DNA from: Gymnogyps californianus
Taxonomy: Eukaryota > Chordata > Aves > Accipitriformes > Cathartidae
Assembly (NCBI RefSeq): GCF_018139145.2
Contig: NC_059481.1
Location: 11,644,368 to 11,708,367, forward strand
Direction: 5' to 3'
Length of the DNA: 64,000 bases
In this document: one piece after another, positions 38,819 to 51,405 of the stretch
How the letters are laid out: each line of letters begins with the position of its first letter
How positions within the stretch are numbered: position 1 is the first letter of the stretch
Made by a program: the position numbers and the translations under genes
Notes under the pieces: model-generated
The model's database searches: none
The model's input: only the letters and a program-made list of their open reading frames with translations
What the model was told of the DNA's origin: nothing

Positions 38819-41800
38819 CATAACTCCAATCACAGTTAATTTCACTTAGGGATTTAAATTTACAAAATAAAAATATGAAGCCATGGTTGTCCACAATCTG
38901 AGAAGGGACAATGGGAGAAATGTAAGATTAAACACTTGCTAAATTATTATCAATTAACAAATGCAAACTCCATCATGTTGACAAAGCATTAGAGTAGCCT
39001 GGAACTATTAAATTTCAGTCTTCAAAATGTTTTATAGGTAGACAAAAAAAGGCTTTTGTGGGTTAATGCAAAGGAATCTTATGCTGCCCTTTTTAAGATA
39101 GACACAGCACAGGGAGACAATATACTGATGTTCAGTCTGCAGATAGGAGTGTTGCTGTAAGTCTCATGTTGTAAAATATGTGCTTTTGATTCATGGCACA
39201 TATTCAGTGTTTCTTCCATATATTTCTGGAGCTAATTTGGTTTAAATCACTATTATCTGAATGGAGTATGTCGTACAAACCAGAATACAATGGATGTTAA
39301 ATATTGACTTTTCAATTGGAAGGACATATTCATTAGCCAACTGGAATTATCCTGTCTTAAATGTACATAAGAAAACAGAATCTAAAAGCTATAGAATTCC
39401 TCTTGAAAAGTAACATTTATTGTATCAGTAATGCTCTTCTTTTTATTACTTCTGCTGCTGTCAACTATCTGATGTTAGATGCTCGCTTCCCATTATGGCT
39501 TAAATAATGTTATAGTCTCATTTAAAATGGTTATGCACAATTAACTGTTTAATAGTTGCTGTTACAGGTTTTCTAGAGGTGGCATCACATTTTCTAATTT
39601 TCTGATACCAAAAGTGGCCTTGAAAATATTTTTTTTTCTCTCTTTATTTAAAACTTTATAGATTAGATGGAACTTGCATTACCTCAGTAATGAAAGTGCT
39701 AATCTTTTTTCTTTCTTCTTTTTTAGAGCAAGTTTTCACACGGGACGCTTTCAAAACTTGTTAGGTTAGTTCTTCATATCTATTAAATTGCTACTTGGCA
39801 TAGCAGACAGAGTAGCAAAGGAGAGCGTAAGCCAGTGTTATGACTCCTCACATCCCGAGTTCTCTGCAGCCCAAAGTAGGACAAATCACTCAGACCTAAT
39901 TTATAGTAACAGAAATAGACTGCTACCTGTACGGAGGCCTTTCAGGGCCTACATCTGCTGGCTTCTGTCATTCCCAGTATATATCCATTTGCAGACAGTG
40001 AATCCAACTATCCTGACTTTGTCACTAGCTGATTTTCTGTCTGTCTCTGTGTTGCAATGCATAGGGGACTCAACCAAGACCAAGTGTTATGTCCATTCTA
40101 TATATTTCCTGGCACAACCAAACATATACATGTTTTAGTTTTGCTCCAGTTCTGGTTAATCTTTGGCTGAGGTGGTTCTATTCCAACATCACAGTTTGCA
40201 TTGAGTTCTGATCGGGGAAAACGATAATGTCAGAGACCAGGTTTTGGCTGGAGTTTGATTTGATTCCCAGACTCACTTCTGCTCTAAGCACCAAGCTATT
40301 GTGTCCATCCTTCTTTCTCTGAACTAATAAATATTTATAAAGTAAAAGATTGGCAGCTGTCCCATGTGGCTGATTAGGGCACTTAGGTGGAATATTATCC
40401 CTGTTCTACATAATCCAAAACAGAGGCATAGTCTGGGTCTCATCTGAGTGTCTCAGCCACTCAGCTATTTGGGTCTTTCCTGCTATTTTTTCCAGGACAC
40501 ACATTCCATACCCAACTTCAGAAATCATTCTAGTGAAAATATAGCCTAGCAAATATCCTTGACCAGGTTTAACCTTCAGCCACAACAGTGACTGAATATT
40601 GAGAAACCCCTCTACCACTGCAAACTGCTGAGGACAGGCACGCCTTATATGATGAGAATAATTGCTACCCTTGATAAATCCCTCCAGAAGTGCTTTCCTT
40701 AAAATTGTTATTTCTCTCCTACCCTGAGTGGGCCTGAGGCTGTGACCTTATGTTCAGAATCTTTTCTGGAACAAATTAGAGATTGAAAAATCTAGGTTTG
40801 ATTAAAAGATGTAGAGCTGAGTCACTTCGGCAAACTGGTAATGCTCATGCTTAACAGTCATCTCCCTTGGCATCATATCAGCTTTAGTCAAGTTGGTGTG
40901 GGGAGAGGGGGAAGAACCCTTTGGGAGGATGAGTTTTTAAGTTACGTGAACCAGCAGCTATATTTCTGATATCTTAGATATCAGTTTTCAGCTTAGTGGA
41001 GCTGAAAGTTTTTATTTTTACAGCTTTCCACTCTACTTAACTTCTTGCCAAGTCATAAAATCTAAGGTACTGCAATATTTGGTCTATTCGTGTCCATATA
41101 GAGAGCTTATATCTGCAATATCCAACATAAAGGTGGCTTTGCATGACTCCTATTTAAGCAGACACTTGAGGATCCCTGTAATAAGGGAGTATAAGAAGAA
41201 TCATCCATCGTGTAACTGCTTGAGAAGGTGTAATGCATTTCCTTCCTACATCCAGGCATCTTTAAATGCTGATTATTCCTGACTGTCAGCATGGCCTGTT
41301 GTAGCCACAGGTATTGGATGTAATTGAGAACATCCATCAGATATCTCTGAATTCTAGCACAGTACTACGCCTGATCAAAATTAAAACTGGTAAAAAAAGA
41401 AAAATGTGATGGAGCAGTTTCCCACTGGAAAATGCAGATTTAAGTTTACTGGAGCATTTCAGAGTAATCTATTTGCTTTATCAGTATTTTTAACGGTAAT
41501 AGAAAAATTCAGCTTTAAAAACAATGTAAGCCATTTCATTTTTAGTTTGTATAATAGAATATAACCAATTAAAAGTAAGATCAAAACAATAATGAAATGA
41601 AAAGCATTATTGAGATGAACTGTTTCTACAAAATTATTTTACATTTCTTTAAAACATTCTTCTAGAATTTTTTAACTCATGGGAAGATCGCCATTTTTTA
41701 CCTTTTTCAGATTCAGCAAGAAAGGAAATTTCATAATAGTGACAGATATTTTGCAGAAATTGTACAGTTAAAATTCTATGATAAAAAGAGCTTTGTTAAT

Positions 41801-41954
41801 GTATTTTGAATGACAGTGAAAACTGTGGTGGAAATATCACAAAAAGAGTGAAACTTTTCAGCACAATTTGTGATTTTTATGAGGGCGCCTGCTTTCGGAC
41901 CAGCTCACTTTCTATAGAGATTTAGCAGCTCTAAGGGTGGATATAAGGTTAGAC

Positions 41955-42330
41955 ACAGGAATCACAGAACTAAGCCAGAGGCAGAAGCAGGAACCAAGAG
42001 TCAGGGGCTGAAGAGGCAGGAGTGGGAATACAAGATGGATGCAAGAACTAATGCACAACTGAATTACAGCTTAAGCAAAAGGCAAGAACAGGTGGTAGGT
42101 TTGAATAGGTTTCGTTCCTGTGTGGTGTCAAGAGGTGGGCGCTGTGGGAGCTTCCGTGGCAAGAGCCATTATTCTGGCGCCTGCAATCACAACGTCCAGC
42201 AACAGCATGAGACAGTCTCTGAGTGAACTTGTGTTGATTCCTTGCCTGTCACCTACTGCTCGCTCCCAGTACGTCATCATAGGGGATGTATCCCCTGTAT
42301 GGGGATGTTAAGGGGAGTGTCCCTTTTTAG
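41955..42330. other. Purine-rich tract and CpG-containing patch of unknown origin
   Basis: From about 41955 to 42110 the plus strand is strongly purine-biased, with reiterated caggag/gcagaag-type words (gcagaagcagg, gaggcaggag). It then passes into a patch with several CpGs, a CRE-like tacgtcatca at 42270-42279, and a small palindrome ggggatgtatcccc at 42282-42295. The composition differs from the surrounding AT-rich DNA. It could be an old repeat, a minisatellite relic or a regulatory element. Confidence 0.35.
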
Positions 42331-45047
42331 CCAATGTCCTTGCATTAAAAGCTACTATGATATATATGAAATAAATCAAAGGAGTTAAGAGGCAGAGTTC
42401 CTAGACTGAGCTACTCTTGATCTCTGAAAGGAAAGGGACAAGTTCCTATTCCAGTAGTACCAGAATGCACTGGAAATAAATTTTAAATAATAGTATAGCA
42501 AATAGCAGCTGTAAAAGGTCACCTGCACTAAAAAACACTATCATTAAAAACCCACGCATTTGGGAATAGTGAATCTGCTAAAAGTTTTGCTTTCCTGCTC
42601 AGAAAAAGCAAGCAACAAGGAAAAGAATGGTTCAAAATAACTGCATCTTTACAATTACTTGCAAAATGGTAAAGGATAATCTCAAGACTATTCATTTTGA
42701 TGATTTTGTCTCTTTGCTAGATTCAGCTGGTTTAAACAAGCTCAGGAAAAGGTGGTCATTAATATAAACTCCTTGCTGTTTTTTTATGGTATTTCTCCCT
42801 AAGTGCTTAGGTACTATTGCTAAAATAAACTGTGCTTTAAGAAGGTGTCTGATCTCTTCTCCACACTGGTCACAGAGCTCCAGAGAGAAGCATTGCAGTA
42901 CATTTTACTTAAAATCCGATAATATATGTAACTTTGTAGTCCAGGTTATATCTGCATTACCTGGGATACTCATACAGTTTTTATTGAACTGTTTTTATGA
43001 GCTAATATAGACACTTCCAGCAACATAACCAGGAGACCATGGGATTAACACAATTTGAAAAAAAAATCTGAAGAGTTGGAAAGGGGAGAGAGAAAGCCAG
43101 CCCAGGAGAGACTGTGAGACAGGAGCTGATTTTTCAGGGACAGTGGAGAGAAGAGTTATGCAGTGGCTGTGGCAATTCTCTTTTTTTAAAAAAAAACATC
43201 GCTATATTTCAGTTTCTGTAAAGCAGAAGACTTTTTTCCAAAGTAGTTGCTGAAACTTTAATCTTGATTTGATTGTGTCTGGGTTTCTTTTATTTGTGAA
43301 TATTCCAACAGCCAGCCTTTGATGTTACCTTTGAGCATAGCCTTATCAGGTCCTGAAAATAGCTTCACAGATGAAAATTTTTTTCTATTGTATTAGCCTG
43401 GTCTGAAAAGAACCTAATTGACCTGCTGTAATAATAGGTTTGACTTTAAAGTTTGATCCCAGCTTACAAGGGTTTGCATCTCTTGGTTCTGTCTTTTGAA
43501 CACTTAATCAAGAGACATTTTTCAGCTTCTAAAAGGCTTTTAGCTCATCCACATGTATGGACAGTACCTAATGGACCCTACCCATTTATTCACTGGTCTC
43601 CACAACTGTGAAATGTGATTCTTTTATGTTTTACAACTGCAAAATGCTTTCTATTTTTAGGTCAAAATGAAAAATCCATTTGTCTTATTTAGCTTTTTAA
43701 ATATTTATTTTAAGGTATTTTACATTCTTTGTGCTTTGGCCCTGGGGCATTTGTACAAAACATGCTTTAAAATGTGCACGTGATTGATTTGATTCTTGAG
43801 GCTGGCAACAGGAGTCAGGTTTCATTCCCTCTGAAACTGCAGGAAAGTGATGGGGCCTTATTAGAGAAAGGGACTATTGCATTTGCCTTGCAAGGAAGAA
43901 GAAAAGTGATATTGAAAAGAATGATCATGACGTGACTTTAAAAAGAATGGGCTGGCTTCTTTTCTGGATCTGTGCTGGCTCTGCCAGGTGAGAATCTGGC
44001 CCAATATTTTTTCTGTAGTCTGTAACTTGAGTGAGCCATGAAAAGTCAAGCCAACAACATTTTATTGTCCATACATCTTACTGCGTCGATGGAGAAATAT
44101 GATGATTTATTACTGAGAGGCAGAAATAGATTCTGTATTTGCAATGTCTCTCCCATTTCCACTCCATAGGCCAGCATAATCAAACATGTCAGGTCAAAGG
44201 ATGGAAAAATTTTCTTTCCGGAGGAAGGCACTGATTGAACTGTTGAAGTCTGATTCTGCAGGTTGCATTCAGGTGCAGTGGTTCCTGCTCGCTTAAATAG
44301 GCCTATGGATGAGAACTGGAGCTCTACACTTTACCGACACTGGGCTGGATCTGAACAACCTGAGTCCATCTTTATCGAGTCAAAATTCTCACATCAGTTA
44401 ATGGGAATTGTGTGAGAACAAGAATTCAGTAAAAAGTGAGGATGGCAGGATTTGGACCTGTACCAAATGCCTAGGAGAAGGCTGTGCTTCCTGCCCTCTC
44501 AGTTAGAAGTTGGGTGTTGTGAAACAGCCAGTAATGCCAAGACAGTTGGCAAGTGAGCAAGACAGAAATAATAGAATTAAAGGGCAGAAGGACTTTTTGC
44601 AATTAAAATTGTATGTACTGGCATTTCTAGTATGTGGCAGAGATCCTGCACATTTGACTCCTGAGTAACAAAGAACAGAGCTGTGTATGTCACCATGGAA
44701 ATGTAAATGGAGCTCCTTTGATAAACAGAGAAATGTATGCCATTCCTTTATGCTCAACTGAACTGTTAGTAGTGGGATGCAAGCGAAGAATGGGATGTCT
44801 GTTACAGAAAAGACATGAGAGTGTAATTGTAGTACCTTGTTCTCCATTCTGTTATATTTTTATTAGGAGGTTAAAAAATACAGGGGCAAAAAAAAGTGAT
44901 TTTTTTCTAACTAATTCATTAATACAGTATTTATAGCAGGCAGTATAAAATAGCAGTGATGAAACATGTGGCAAAGAGCACAGAGGAGAAAGTATAGATT
45001 TGTATACTATGCTGCTTCTACCTGGGCTGTCTACCTGCTTATTTAAC

Positions 45048-45070
45048 AAAAAAAAAAAAAAAAAAAAAAA
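45048..45070. repeat. Poly(A) tract, 23 bases
   Basis: Uninterrupted A run between atttaac and ggatgg. The upstream sequence is not recognisable as a retroposed transcript or SINE, so a slippage origin is as likely as a retroposon tail. Confidence 0.85.
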
Positions 45071-46521
45071 GGATGGATATTTATGAATAAAAGTAAATTT
45101 TAAAAGGGGTGGGCAGCTGTGTTACAACATTACGAAGTTAATTGGAGAGATCTTTTTGTTTAGTTTTTATGATCAACAGTGGTTTGATAATTTCTGTTCT
45201 AATTCTGACTACATCATTCTTTTGTTTCTTGGGGCACGGGTATGTGTAGAGTACAAGGAAAAAATTATGAACAGCAACCTGTATTGGGACCTCAAGAACT
45301 CATACCTTTTCTAATATTCTGAAGATATCTGCTTAGATTTTTGCTATGTGTCATTTGGAAGAGAGAGCTAGATAAATAACATCAAATATTTTCTGTTTTC
45401 TATGTTGCTGCTTTGACATATGCTTGTGCTTGATTCCACCAAATACTTCTGAGTTCAACTCCCACAATGACAGTGAGAATTGAGTGTCTAGCTCATATGT
45501 TTGGATATTTGAACTAGAAATGTTTTAGGAGATAAGCAAAGGAGATGAAGTTGCCAAGCCAGTTGCTCTAGAGTCAAAGCATAAAGGCAAAGAAAACAGA
45601 GAAGGATTTAAATCCAAACTCTTTATTTACCTTTTTACTCCCTCTGGAGTTACGTTTTATGACTGTCATAAGATGAAATAACTTTAAACTCAACAGCAAG
45701 CCAATAAACTTTACAGTATCCTGTTCTCCTCTTAGGAATAAGGCCTTGGATGAGGTTTCTGCAGTTCAGAAAGGAAAAAATTTAATGGTATCTATTGTTC
45801 ACTTAATTTTGCTTATTTTCATTTCTTTCTAACAGAAACCACCCAGTAGCTTCTTTAACCCATCTTTCTGATTTAAATTAATTCATTCAAAGTAGCAATG
45901 ATGCTCCACCCAGCTCATGTTTTGAATATGGAATCTTAAATATTCTCAGGGAAGTTTGTCATCAAGAGATAGGGCACTTTTCGTAAGTTACAGAAGAGAT
46001 TTTTGAGTACAGTTAATTGACAAATTAATGGAAATCATGAGCAACCTGAAGATTTTCTAGTAACAGAAAAGGCCAGTAAATCAGTAATCGCCTCTGAAAT
46101 ATAACCATAAAGACTGCCTGGTGACTAAATTGGCTTATTAAAATATGCTCAGGAATGACCATTACCATATTCTTTATACATTATGAATTAAGTCTCAATT
46201 TATTTTTTATTTGGAAGAAAATTATGTTTGGGAAAATGCAGTGCATTTAAAGATAATGTTAATCACATCATTTGTGTAGACTTTGTTTTGCCCCAAAGTA
46301 AGCTAAGGTGATGCTCTTTGTTTCCTTGGTACTAAAATGCAACTGATTTTGAAATGAAAGTGATACCAGGCAGCAACACTTCACAGTAACTTGGGACAGA
46401 AAGTACCCAGCTGACAATGCAGGATCACTTTAGGGAGACAGAATATTGTATGGCCAGAGTGAAAACAGTGCTGGGGAAAGGACCGTGGTAGATTGTGTCA
46501 TCACTTTTCACAAGGTATCTA

Positions 46522-46559
46522 TTTTTCCTTTAAAAGTTAGTTTTTCCTTTAAAAGTTGG
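46522..46559. repeat. 19-bp tandem duplication
   Basis: Two adjoining copies of tttttcctttaaaagttag, the second differing at one base (g for a at position 18). The near-identity suggests a recent duplication. Confidence 0.92.
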
Positions 46560-48195
46560 TACTCCACATCTAGGATAACAGTCCTTTAGGATAACTTTAA
46601 GGTAGTTGTTTCCCAAGTACCTTCTGAAGGATCTAGTACTACTTTCTCCTTTCTGACCACCATGTCTCACAACCTAGATTTTGTCTTGATTCCTGCTAAA
46701 TAACAGGATTTTGTATAACTTGATATGACAAGAGGCTGCAGCTTCATCTTCCCCCACCGTATCTGTGTACTACTTTGTACTCCTTGCTGTTGTCCTTTGG
46801 GCTTGTCTTGACGGAGAAGTTACATGAGGTTGGCTTGTTACCTCTTCATGCGATGTTTAACTATACAGAAACCGCAGTACCATGCTGTCTTCTTATATTG
46901 GCCTCAGCACGTTGCTTGCCAATCCGTGCAAAATTCTGCACTGAGCTTAATGTTCTGGGAAATGTCTCTTGATACAATTTTTCTGGTCTGCTCCATATTC
47001 TGTTTTTCAGGGGTGATACTGTTGGGTTTTTTCCCACAGTGTATTGTGATATGCTTACGGGGAAGAATAGAAATTCTAGAATGAGACAGAATCAAACTAA
47101 CAAGTGATTTCCTTCATGAAATCCAGTAGTAGTTATGAGATGGGTTTTGATCTGCTATCTCGCAGCTGAAAGAAGTACTGTGGCCATAATGATTCTTGTG
47201 TGAATAGCACCTGGAGTCTCATGACCAGCTGGATTTGGTGTTGCAGCTTTGTAGGGACGAGGATGCTGTGGGGGTGTGGTTATAGCAGGAGAAGGAAGAG
47301 CAAGTAAGTAAATTTGAAGAGATACGTTTGCAGGCCTTTATATGGAGCAGTTATAATCAGCTGCTTTTAGAGTAAGTACACCCCAGTTTATTGGCGTCCT
47401 AAGGGAGCTGCATTGCCTTGCGTTGTGCATGCCAAAATAAAGTATGCTCTTCATCTCAAGTTCATTTTTATGACACCTACAGTTCAGCATAAAGCACACT
47501 ACAAAATTAATAGCATTCTGCAGTAATTGTTCTCAACCCAAGGGGTTCAAACAACCCTGGATGCATATAACATCTTAAAATCTCCATGCTGTTTGAAATG
47601 TCTCTGTAGCCTAATTTGGGCTACTTAGTTCATAAAACCCCATCTTAACCCAAAACTGAATGAATAAATGAAACTGATAGTTTTAACATTGCTTTCCCTG
47701 TATCTGTGGCTGCAATAAACAGGTTTGCTTTGCAATATAGTTGAATTTTGCACCCATCTGCCCCTACCTTGTGCTGAGTTTCGCAGTAGGAAGATGAAGA
47801 GAGCTGGCATGCAGTTAGGAATAGGGGAACAGGCTTGGGAAGCAGCTCAAGAAGAGGGACGTATAAGCAACAAGTGTGCCTTCTGCTTTTAGGATTTGTT
47901 ACTGCAAAGGCATAAAACTTCACAGCATTAGGTTTATGGCACTTTTATGCTATAGTGAGTGACTTGGGAATGAGAGGATTAAAAGACAACAGGCAGGAGA
48001 GCTGTAGCTTCTAACTCTTCCCAAAATGGTAATGAAGAGCTGGATACAGAAAAATGGGATTTAAATTCCTCCCTGTGCAGTTTATAAGATAATGCAGTTC
48101 ATTATATTTAATAATAGATCTCCTTCTGTTCTATAGATTTTTACATAAGGATTTGGTGAACCACGTAAGTCCGCTCTAGCACACAATTTTCCACT

Positions 48196-48300
48196 GTCTG
48201 CGGATACAGGCTGCTGGCCAGGCCAGAGGCACCGCAGGAGCTGGCCAGGGGCTCGCGGGTGCTGGCCAGCCCCTTCGGCAGGGAGCCTGCAGGAGCAGGT
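48196..48300. repeat. GC-rich patch with three GCTGGCCAG copies
   Basis: The 9-mer gctggccag occurs at 48213-48221, 48240-48248 and 48261-48269 within about 100 bp of GC-rich sequence that also has ctcgcggg and cttcggc. The surroundings are AT-rich. Each copy contains the TGGCCA palindrome. It looks like a decayed minisatellite or a small CpG-bearing regulatory patch. Confidence 0.6.
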
Positions 48301-49893
48301 AGGAAACAGTCAAGTGTAGCGTTATTGAACCCATTGCTGACAGTGTACAATAAAAGTTTCTAATACCTCTTGCTGTGGCCTGGTGAAGAAGAGTTTTAGC
48401 ACAGTTCCTCTTGTCTTCAGCTCTTTTTTTTTTCGCCAAAGCTTTTCTGCTTTGGCTCACTACTGAGGTCAGATTTGGATGTCTGATTTTCATTTATTTT
48501 TACTGAATCTTGTAGGTGCCTTCAGTCTTTGGAAAGGTCTGATTGTGCAGTTCGCCAAAGAGATAAATTAAATCTAGGGCCTCTAGTGCACACAGAAGCA
48601 CCTGAAAAACACCAGTTTTAAAGGGGACGTGACACTGGTTATATGAACTCAGTTCTGCCTGGGGTCTAAAAAGAACTTCTGGCTGTCTAACAGCCTTTGA
48701 GGAGAGACAAGAAAATGAATCCACATGAGTCCAGAATTGCTGTGGGTGCATAGGTGCACGAATTTGTGATATAATACAGTGAGAGGATCATCAAAATAGA
48801 GTAGGAATGTGTTTTTTGGTCACCTAGAACAAAGAGATGTTAAATGCTGTTACTCCTGCTCCAGAAAGATTACTCGCATGGAAATAATATGCCAAAGACA
48901 GGGCTTAGATTGAAAGGATTTTCAGGATAGCAAAGAAAAATCCATCCCCAACTCTATGTGAAATAAACTGGTAGTTTCAACATAGTTCCTGGGATGTTGA
49001 TGTCATATCACAAAAATTAATGGAATTTATACTAGTTGTATTTCAGCTGTCAGATTCATCAGGGAAAAAGTCACTCGCAAACATAACTAGTGCCTGATCC
49101 GAAGTGGAGAGCTCTACTGAACCAGCGTGGGCATGGTGTGCAGGTCACTATGGGCAATCTCACACTACAAACTTTCTCAGTGAATTTGCGCTCTATATAA
49201 AGAAAAATGGAGCTTTCAAGGCTGTCAGTCAGGCAGCATTCACAAGGAAAGACTGCATTTCAGAAAAGGAGAAAGGAACCTGCCCAGAAAAGACTGGTTT
49301 GGAGAGACAAAAAGAGCAGCAAATTTTATGCATTGTCTGCTAGGCAAGGGTATAATAAATGAATCAATGACATGGCTTTCTGTTAATTGTGAGGAAGGCA
49401 GCATTACAACATGAGTCTTAGCAAGTTTCGTGTTGGTTCTTTTTTTAAAAATGAATTCCAGTAATGATAGTATTCAAAAGAAATAGCAAGATCATTCCCT
49501 ATATTTCAAAACTCCATTTTCAGCTAAATCTCACTCTAGGTGGAGTAGGAAAAGGACGCAGTGATGAAGAGGAAATTACGGGCATGGAAGAACTCAAGCT
49601 ATCTCAAAAACTTTATATAATAAGAATCAAAATATGAAAGCTCTCTGTATCAATTTTGATAACATGGCTCTCACAGACCTCTAAAGTCTCACAGCACAAA
49701 ACCGTAGCATAAAATATATGAGGGTCCAGAACAGTAATGTCCAGGAGAAAAACTGTACAGCACATTTCTATAGAAAACACTAAAGAAAAATTCTAACATA
49801 ATCTTTCTAATTTTCTAAAGATTACAGTTTTTGCCATCTTGGTAAACTGGACAGCTATGCTTGCAGGAGACCTGCTGTGTGTAGAATTATTGC

Positions 49894-49919
49894 TATTATT
49901 ATTATTAATAATAATAATA
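49894..49919. repeat. Perfect 26-bp ATT/AAT palindrome
   Basis: Thirteen bases of (TAT)n-type repeat are followed immediately by their exact reverse complement, giving a loopless palindrome. Such a microsatellite inversion can extrude a cruciform. Confidence 0.9.
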
Positions 49920-51235
49920 TGTACCAGAACATCAGGTATAGACCTGAATTAATAGTGCTGCTAAAACTAGACAGAAAAGTTATACTACAATGAATAACAT
50001 TTTACCTGATATTTTCTAGAACATCAGAAAAAGCTCATGGATCAGATAAAGATTTTAATTTTCAAAACATCATGTTACTTCAAAAATAGAGCACAAGCAA
50101 TTTTCTCTTTGATCTGTTCTCTGAATGGGAATTCCCTACATATGTTGTCTGTCCATCAGCAGGATAAGATGCAGTATACAGCACACAGCTCATTTCCCAA
50201 CTTGTTCTTTCCTAGTATCAGAAAGGCACTAGGTTTGCAGGTGTAGACACATCTGTGAACGACAACCTATTCTACGTTTGGAAAGCCAGAAAATTCTCAG
50301 TGAAGTAGACAGCTAGAGAGCTTTTCACAGAACAATTATATGACAAGTTTCCAATTCACTGAATCTTTTTTCCCATATGCTTGAACATCTGGAATAGAGA
50401 AGAGCTTTCTACATGTGTATATATGTAGTTAGAAAAAATGTTGTACTGACTTCCACCTACTAGAAATTGGTATCTCATTTGTTCTATTTAAATGCCCAAG
50501 GGATACACTACGGTCAGGAGCTGACAGATACCAAGGATCTACAAAGATTTGTAGAGAAGAGCTGAACAAATGTTTGAAAATAATGAAACAAAGAAGGAAG
50601 AGAGAAGTAAGAACAAACTTGGGACAGTTATAGTGTTCAAATGAAGCGAGGTTGAGAGACATAGCATTGGTAATATCCTGTTATGCCAGTGAGACACAAT
50701 AAACTGATTCTGTTCGGATTTACATCTGTATACATCTAAGGTAATTTATGGCAATCATAGAATAATTCTAGATTTGCATTTTGAGTAAGTTAGAACAGTA
50801 TCGGCTGCACTAATCACACTATAAAGTTCTAAACATTCCTGTTACAAGTTAGTAAAAAAAAAAATTCTGTGGTGTTATTCACAAACAGATGCTAAAGTTG
50901 CTACCTTTCACAGGTTTTTTAACTAATTTTCCAGTATAAAAAGGTTAGTGTACTGATTCACGGAGAATCACTGTCCTGGTTTGGGCTGGAACAAAGTTAA
51001 TTTTCTTCCTAGTAGCTGGTATAGTGCTGTGTTTTGGATTTCGGATGAGAATAATGTTGATAACACGCTGATGTTTTAGTTGTTGCTAAGTAGCGCTTAT
51101 CTTAAGCCAAGGACTTTTCAGTTTCCCATGCTCTGCCAGCAAGCAGGTGTGCAAGAAGCTGGGAGGGAGCACAGCCGGGGCAGCTGACCCGAACTAGCCA
51201 AAGGGGTATTCCATACCATATTACATCATGCCCAC

Positions 51236-51243
51236 TATATAAA
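51236..51243 (+). promoter_or_regulatory. TATA box of solo LTR 3
   Basis: TATATAAA followed by a G run, collinear with the box in LTR 1. Confidence 0.7.
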
Positions 51244-51344
51244 CTGGGGGGAGTTGGCCAGGGAACACCGCAGCTCAGGGATTGGCTGGGCATTGGTCAG
51301 CAGGCGGTGAGCAATTGTATTGTGCATCACTTGTTCTGTATATT

Positions 51345-51346
<2 letters not shown>

Positions 51347-51379
<33 letters not shown>
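51347..51379. repeat. (ATT)n microsatellite within LTR 3
   Basis: About eleven uninterrupted ATT units. LTR 1 has a shorter, imperfect ATT-rich run at the equivalent place and LTR 2 has none, so it appears to belong to the LTR 1/3 subfamily and to have expanded here. Confidence 0.9.
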
Positions 51380-51399
51380 TTCCCTTCCTTTTGTGTCCT

Positions 51400-51405
51400 A
51401 TTAAA
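51400..51405 (+). terminator. Polyadenylation signal of solo LTR 3
   Basis: ATTAAA followed by ctgtctttatctcaaccc, as in LTR 2. Confidence 0.6.

Larger units (their letters stand above)
37703..46521. other. Unique sequence, no gene supported
   Basis: No gene or clear interspersed repeat. It holds a purine-rich patch followed by a mixed, more CpG-containing patch (41880-42330) and a 23-base poly(A) run at 45048-45070. Open frames up to about 116 codons have no recognisable domain. Confidence 0.5.
46560..50966. other. Unique sequence with a short GC-rich patch
   Basis: No gene or recognised interspersed repeat. The GC-rich patch at 48196-48300 and the ATT/AAT palindrome at 49894-49919 are listed separately. 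Confidence 0.5.

Noticed and set aside
45048..45070. Poly(A) run as a possible processed pseudogene tail
   Set aside because: No recognisable coding or SINE sequence upstream and no flanking duplication that I can see.
50756..50790. caatcatagaataattctag as a CR1 tail in reverse
   Set aside because: Only the first few bases resemble the tail, and the following sequence does not continue into any CR1 3' end.
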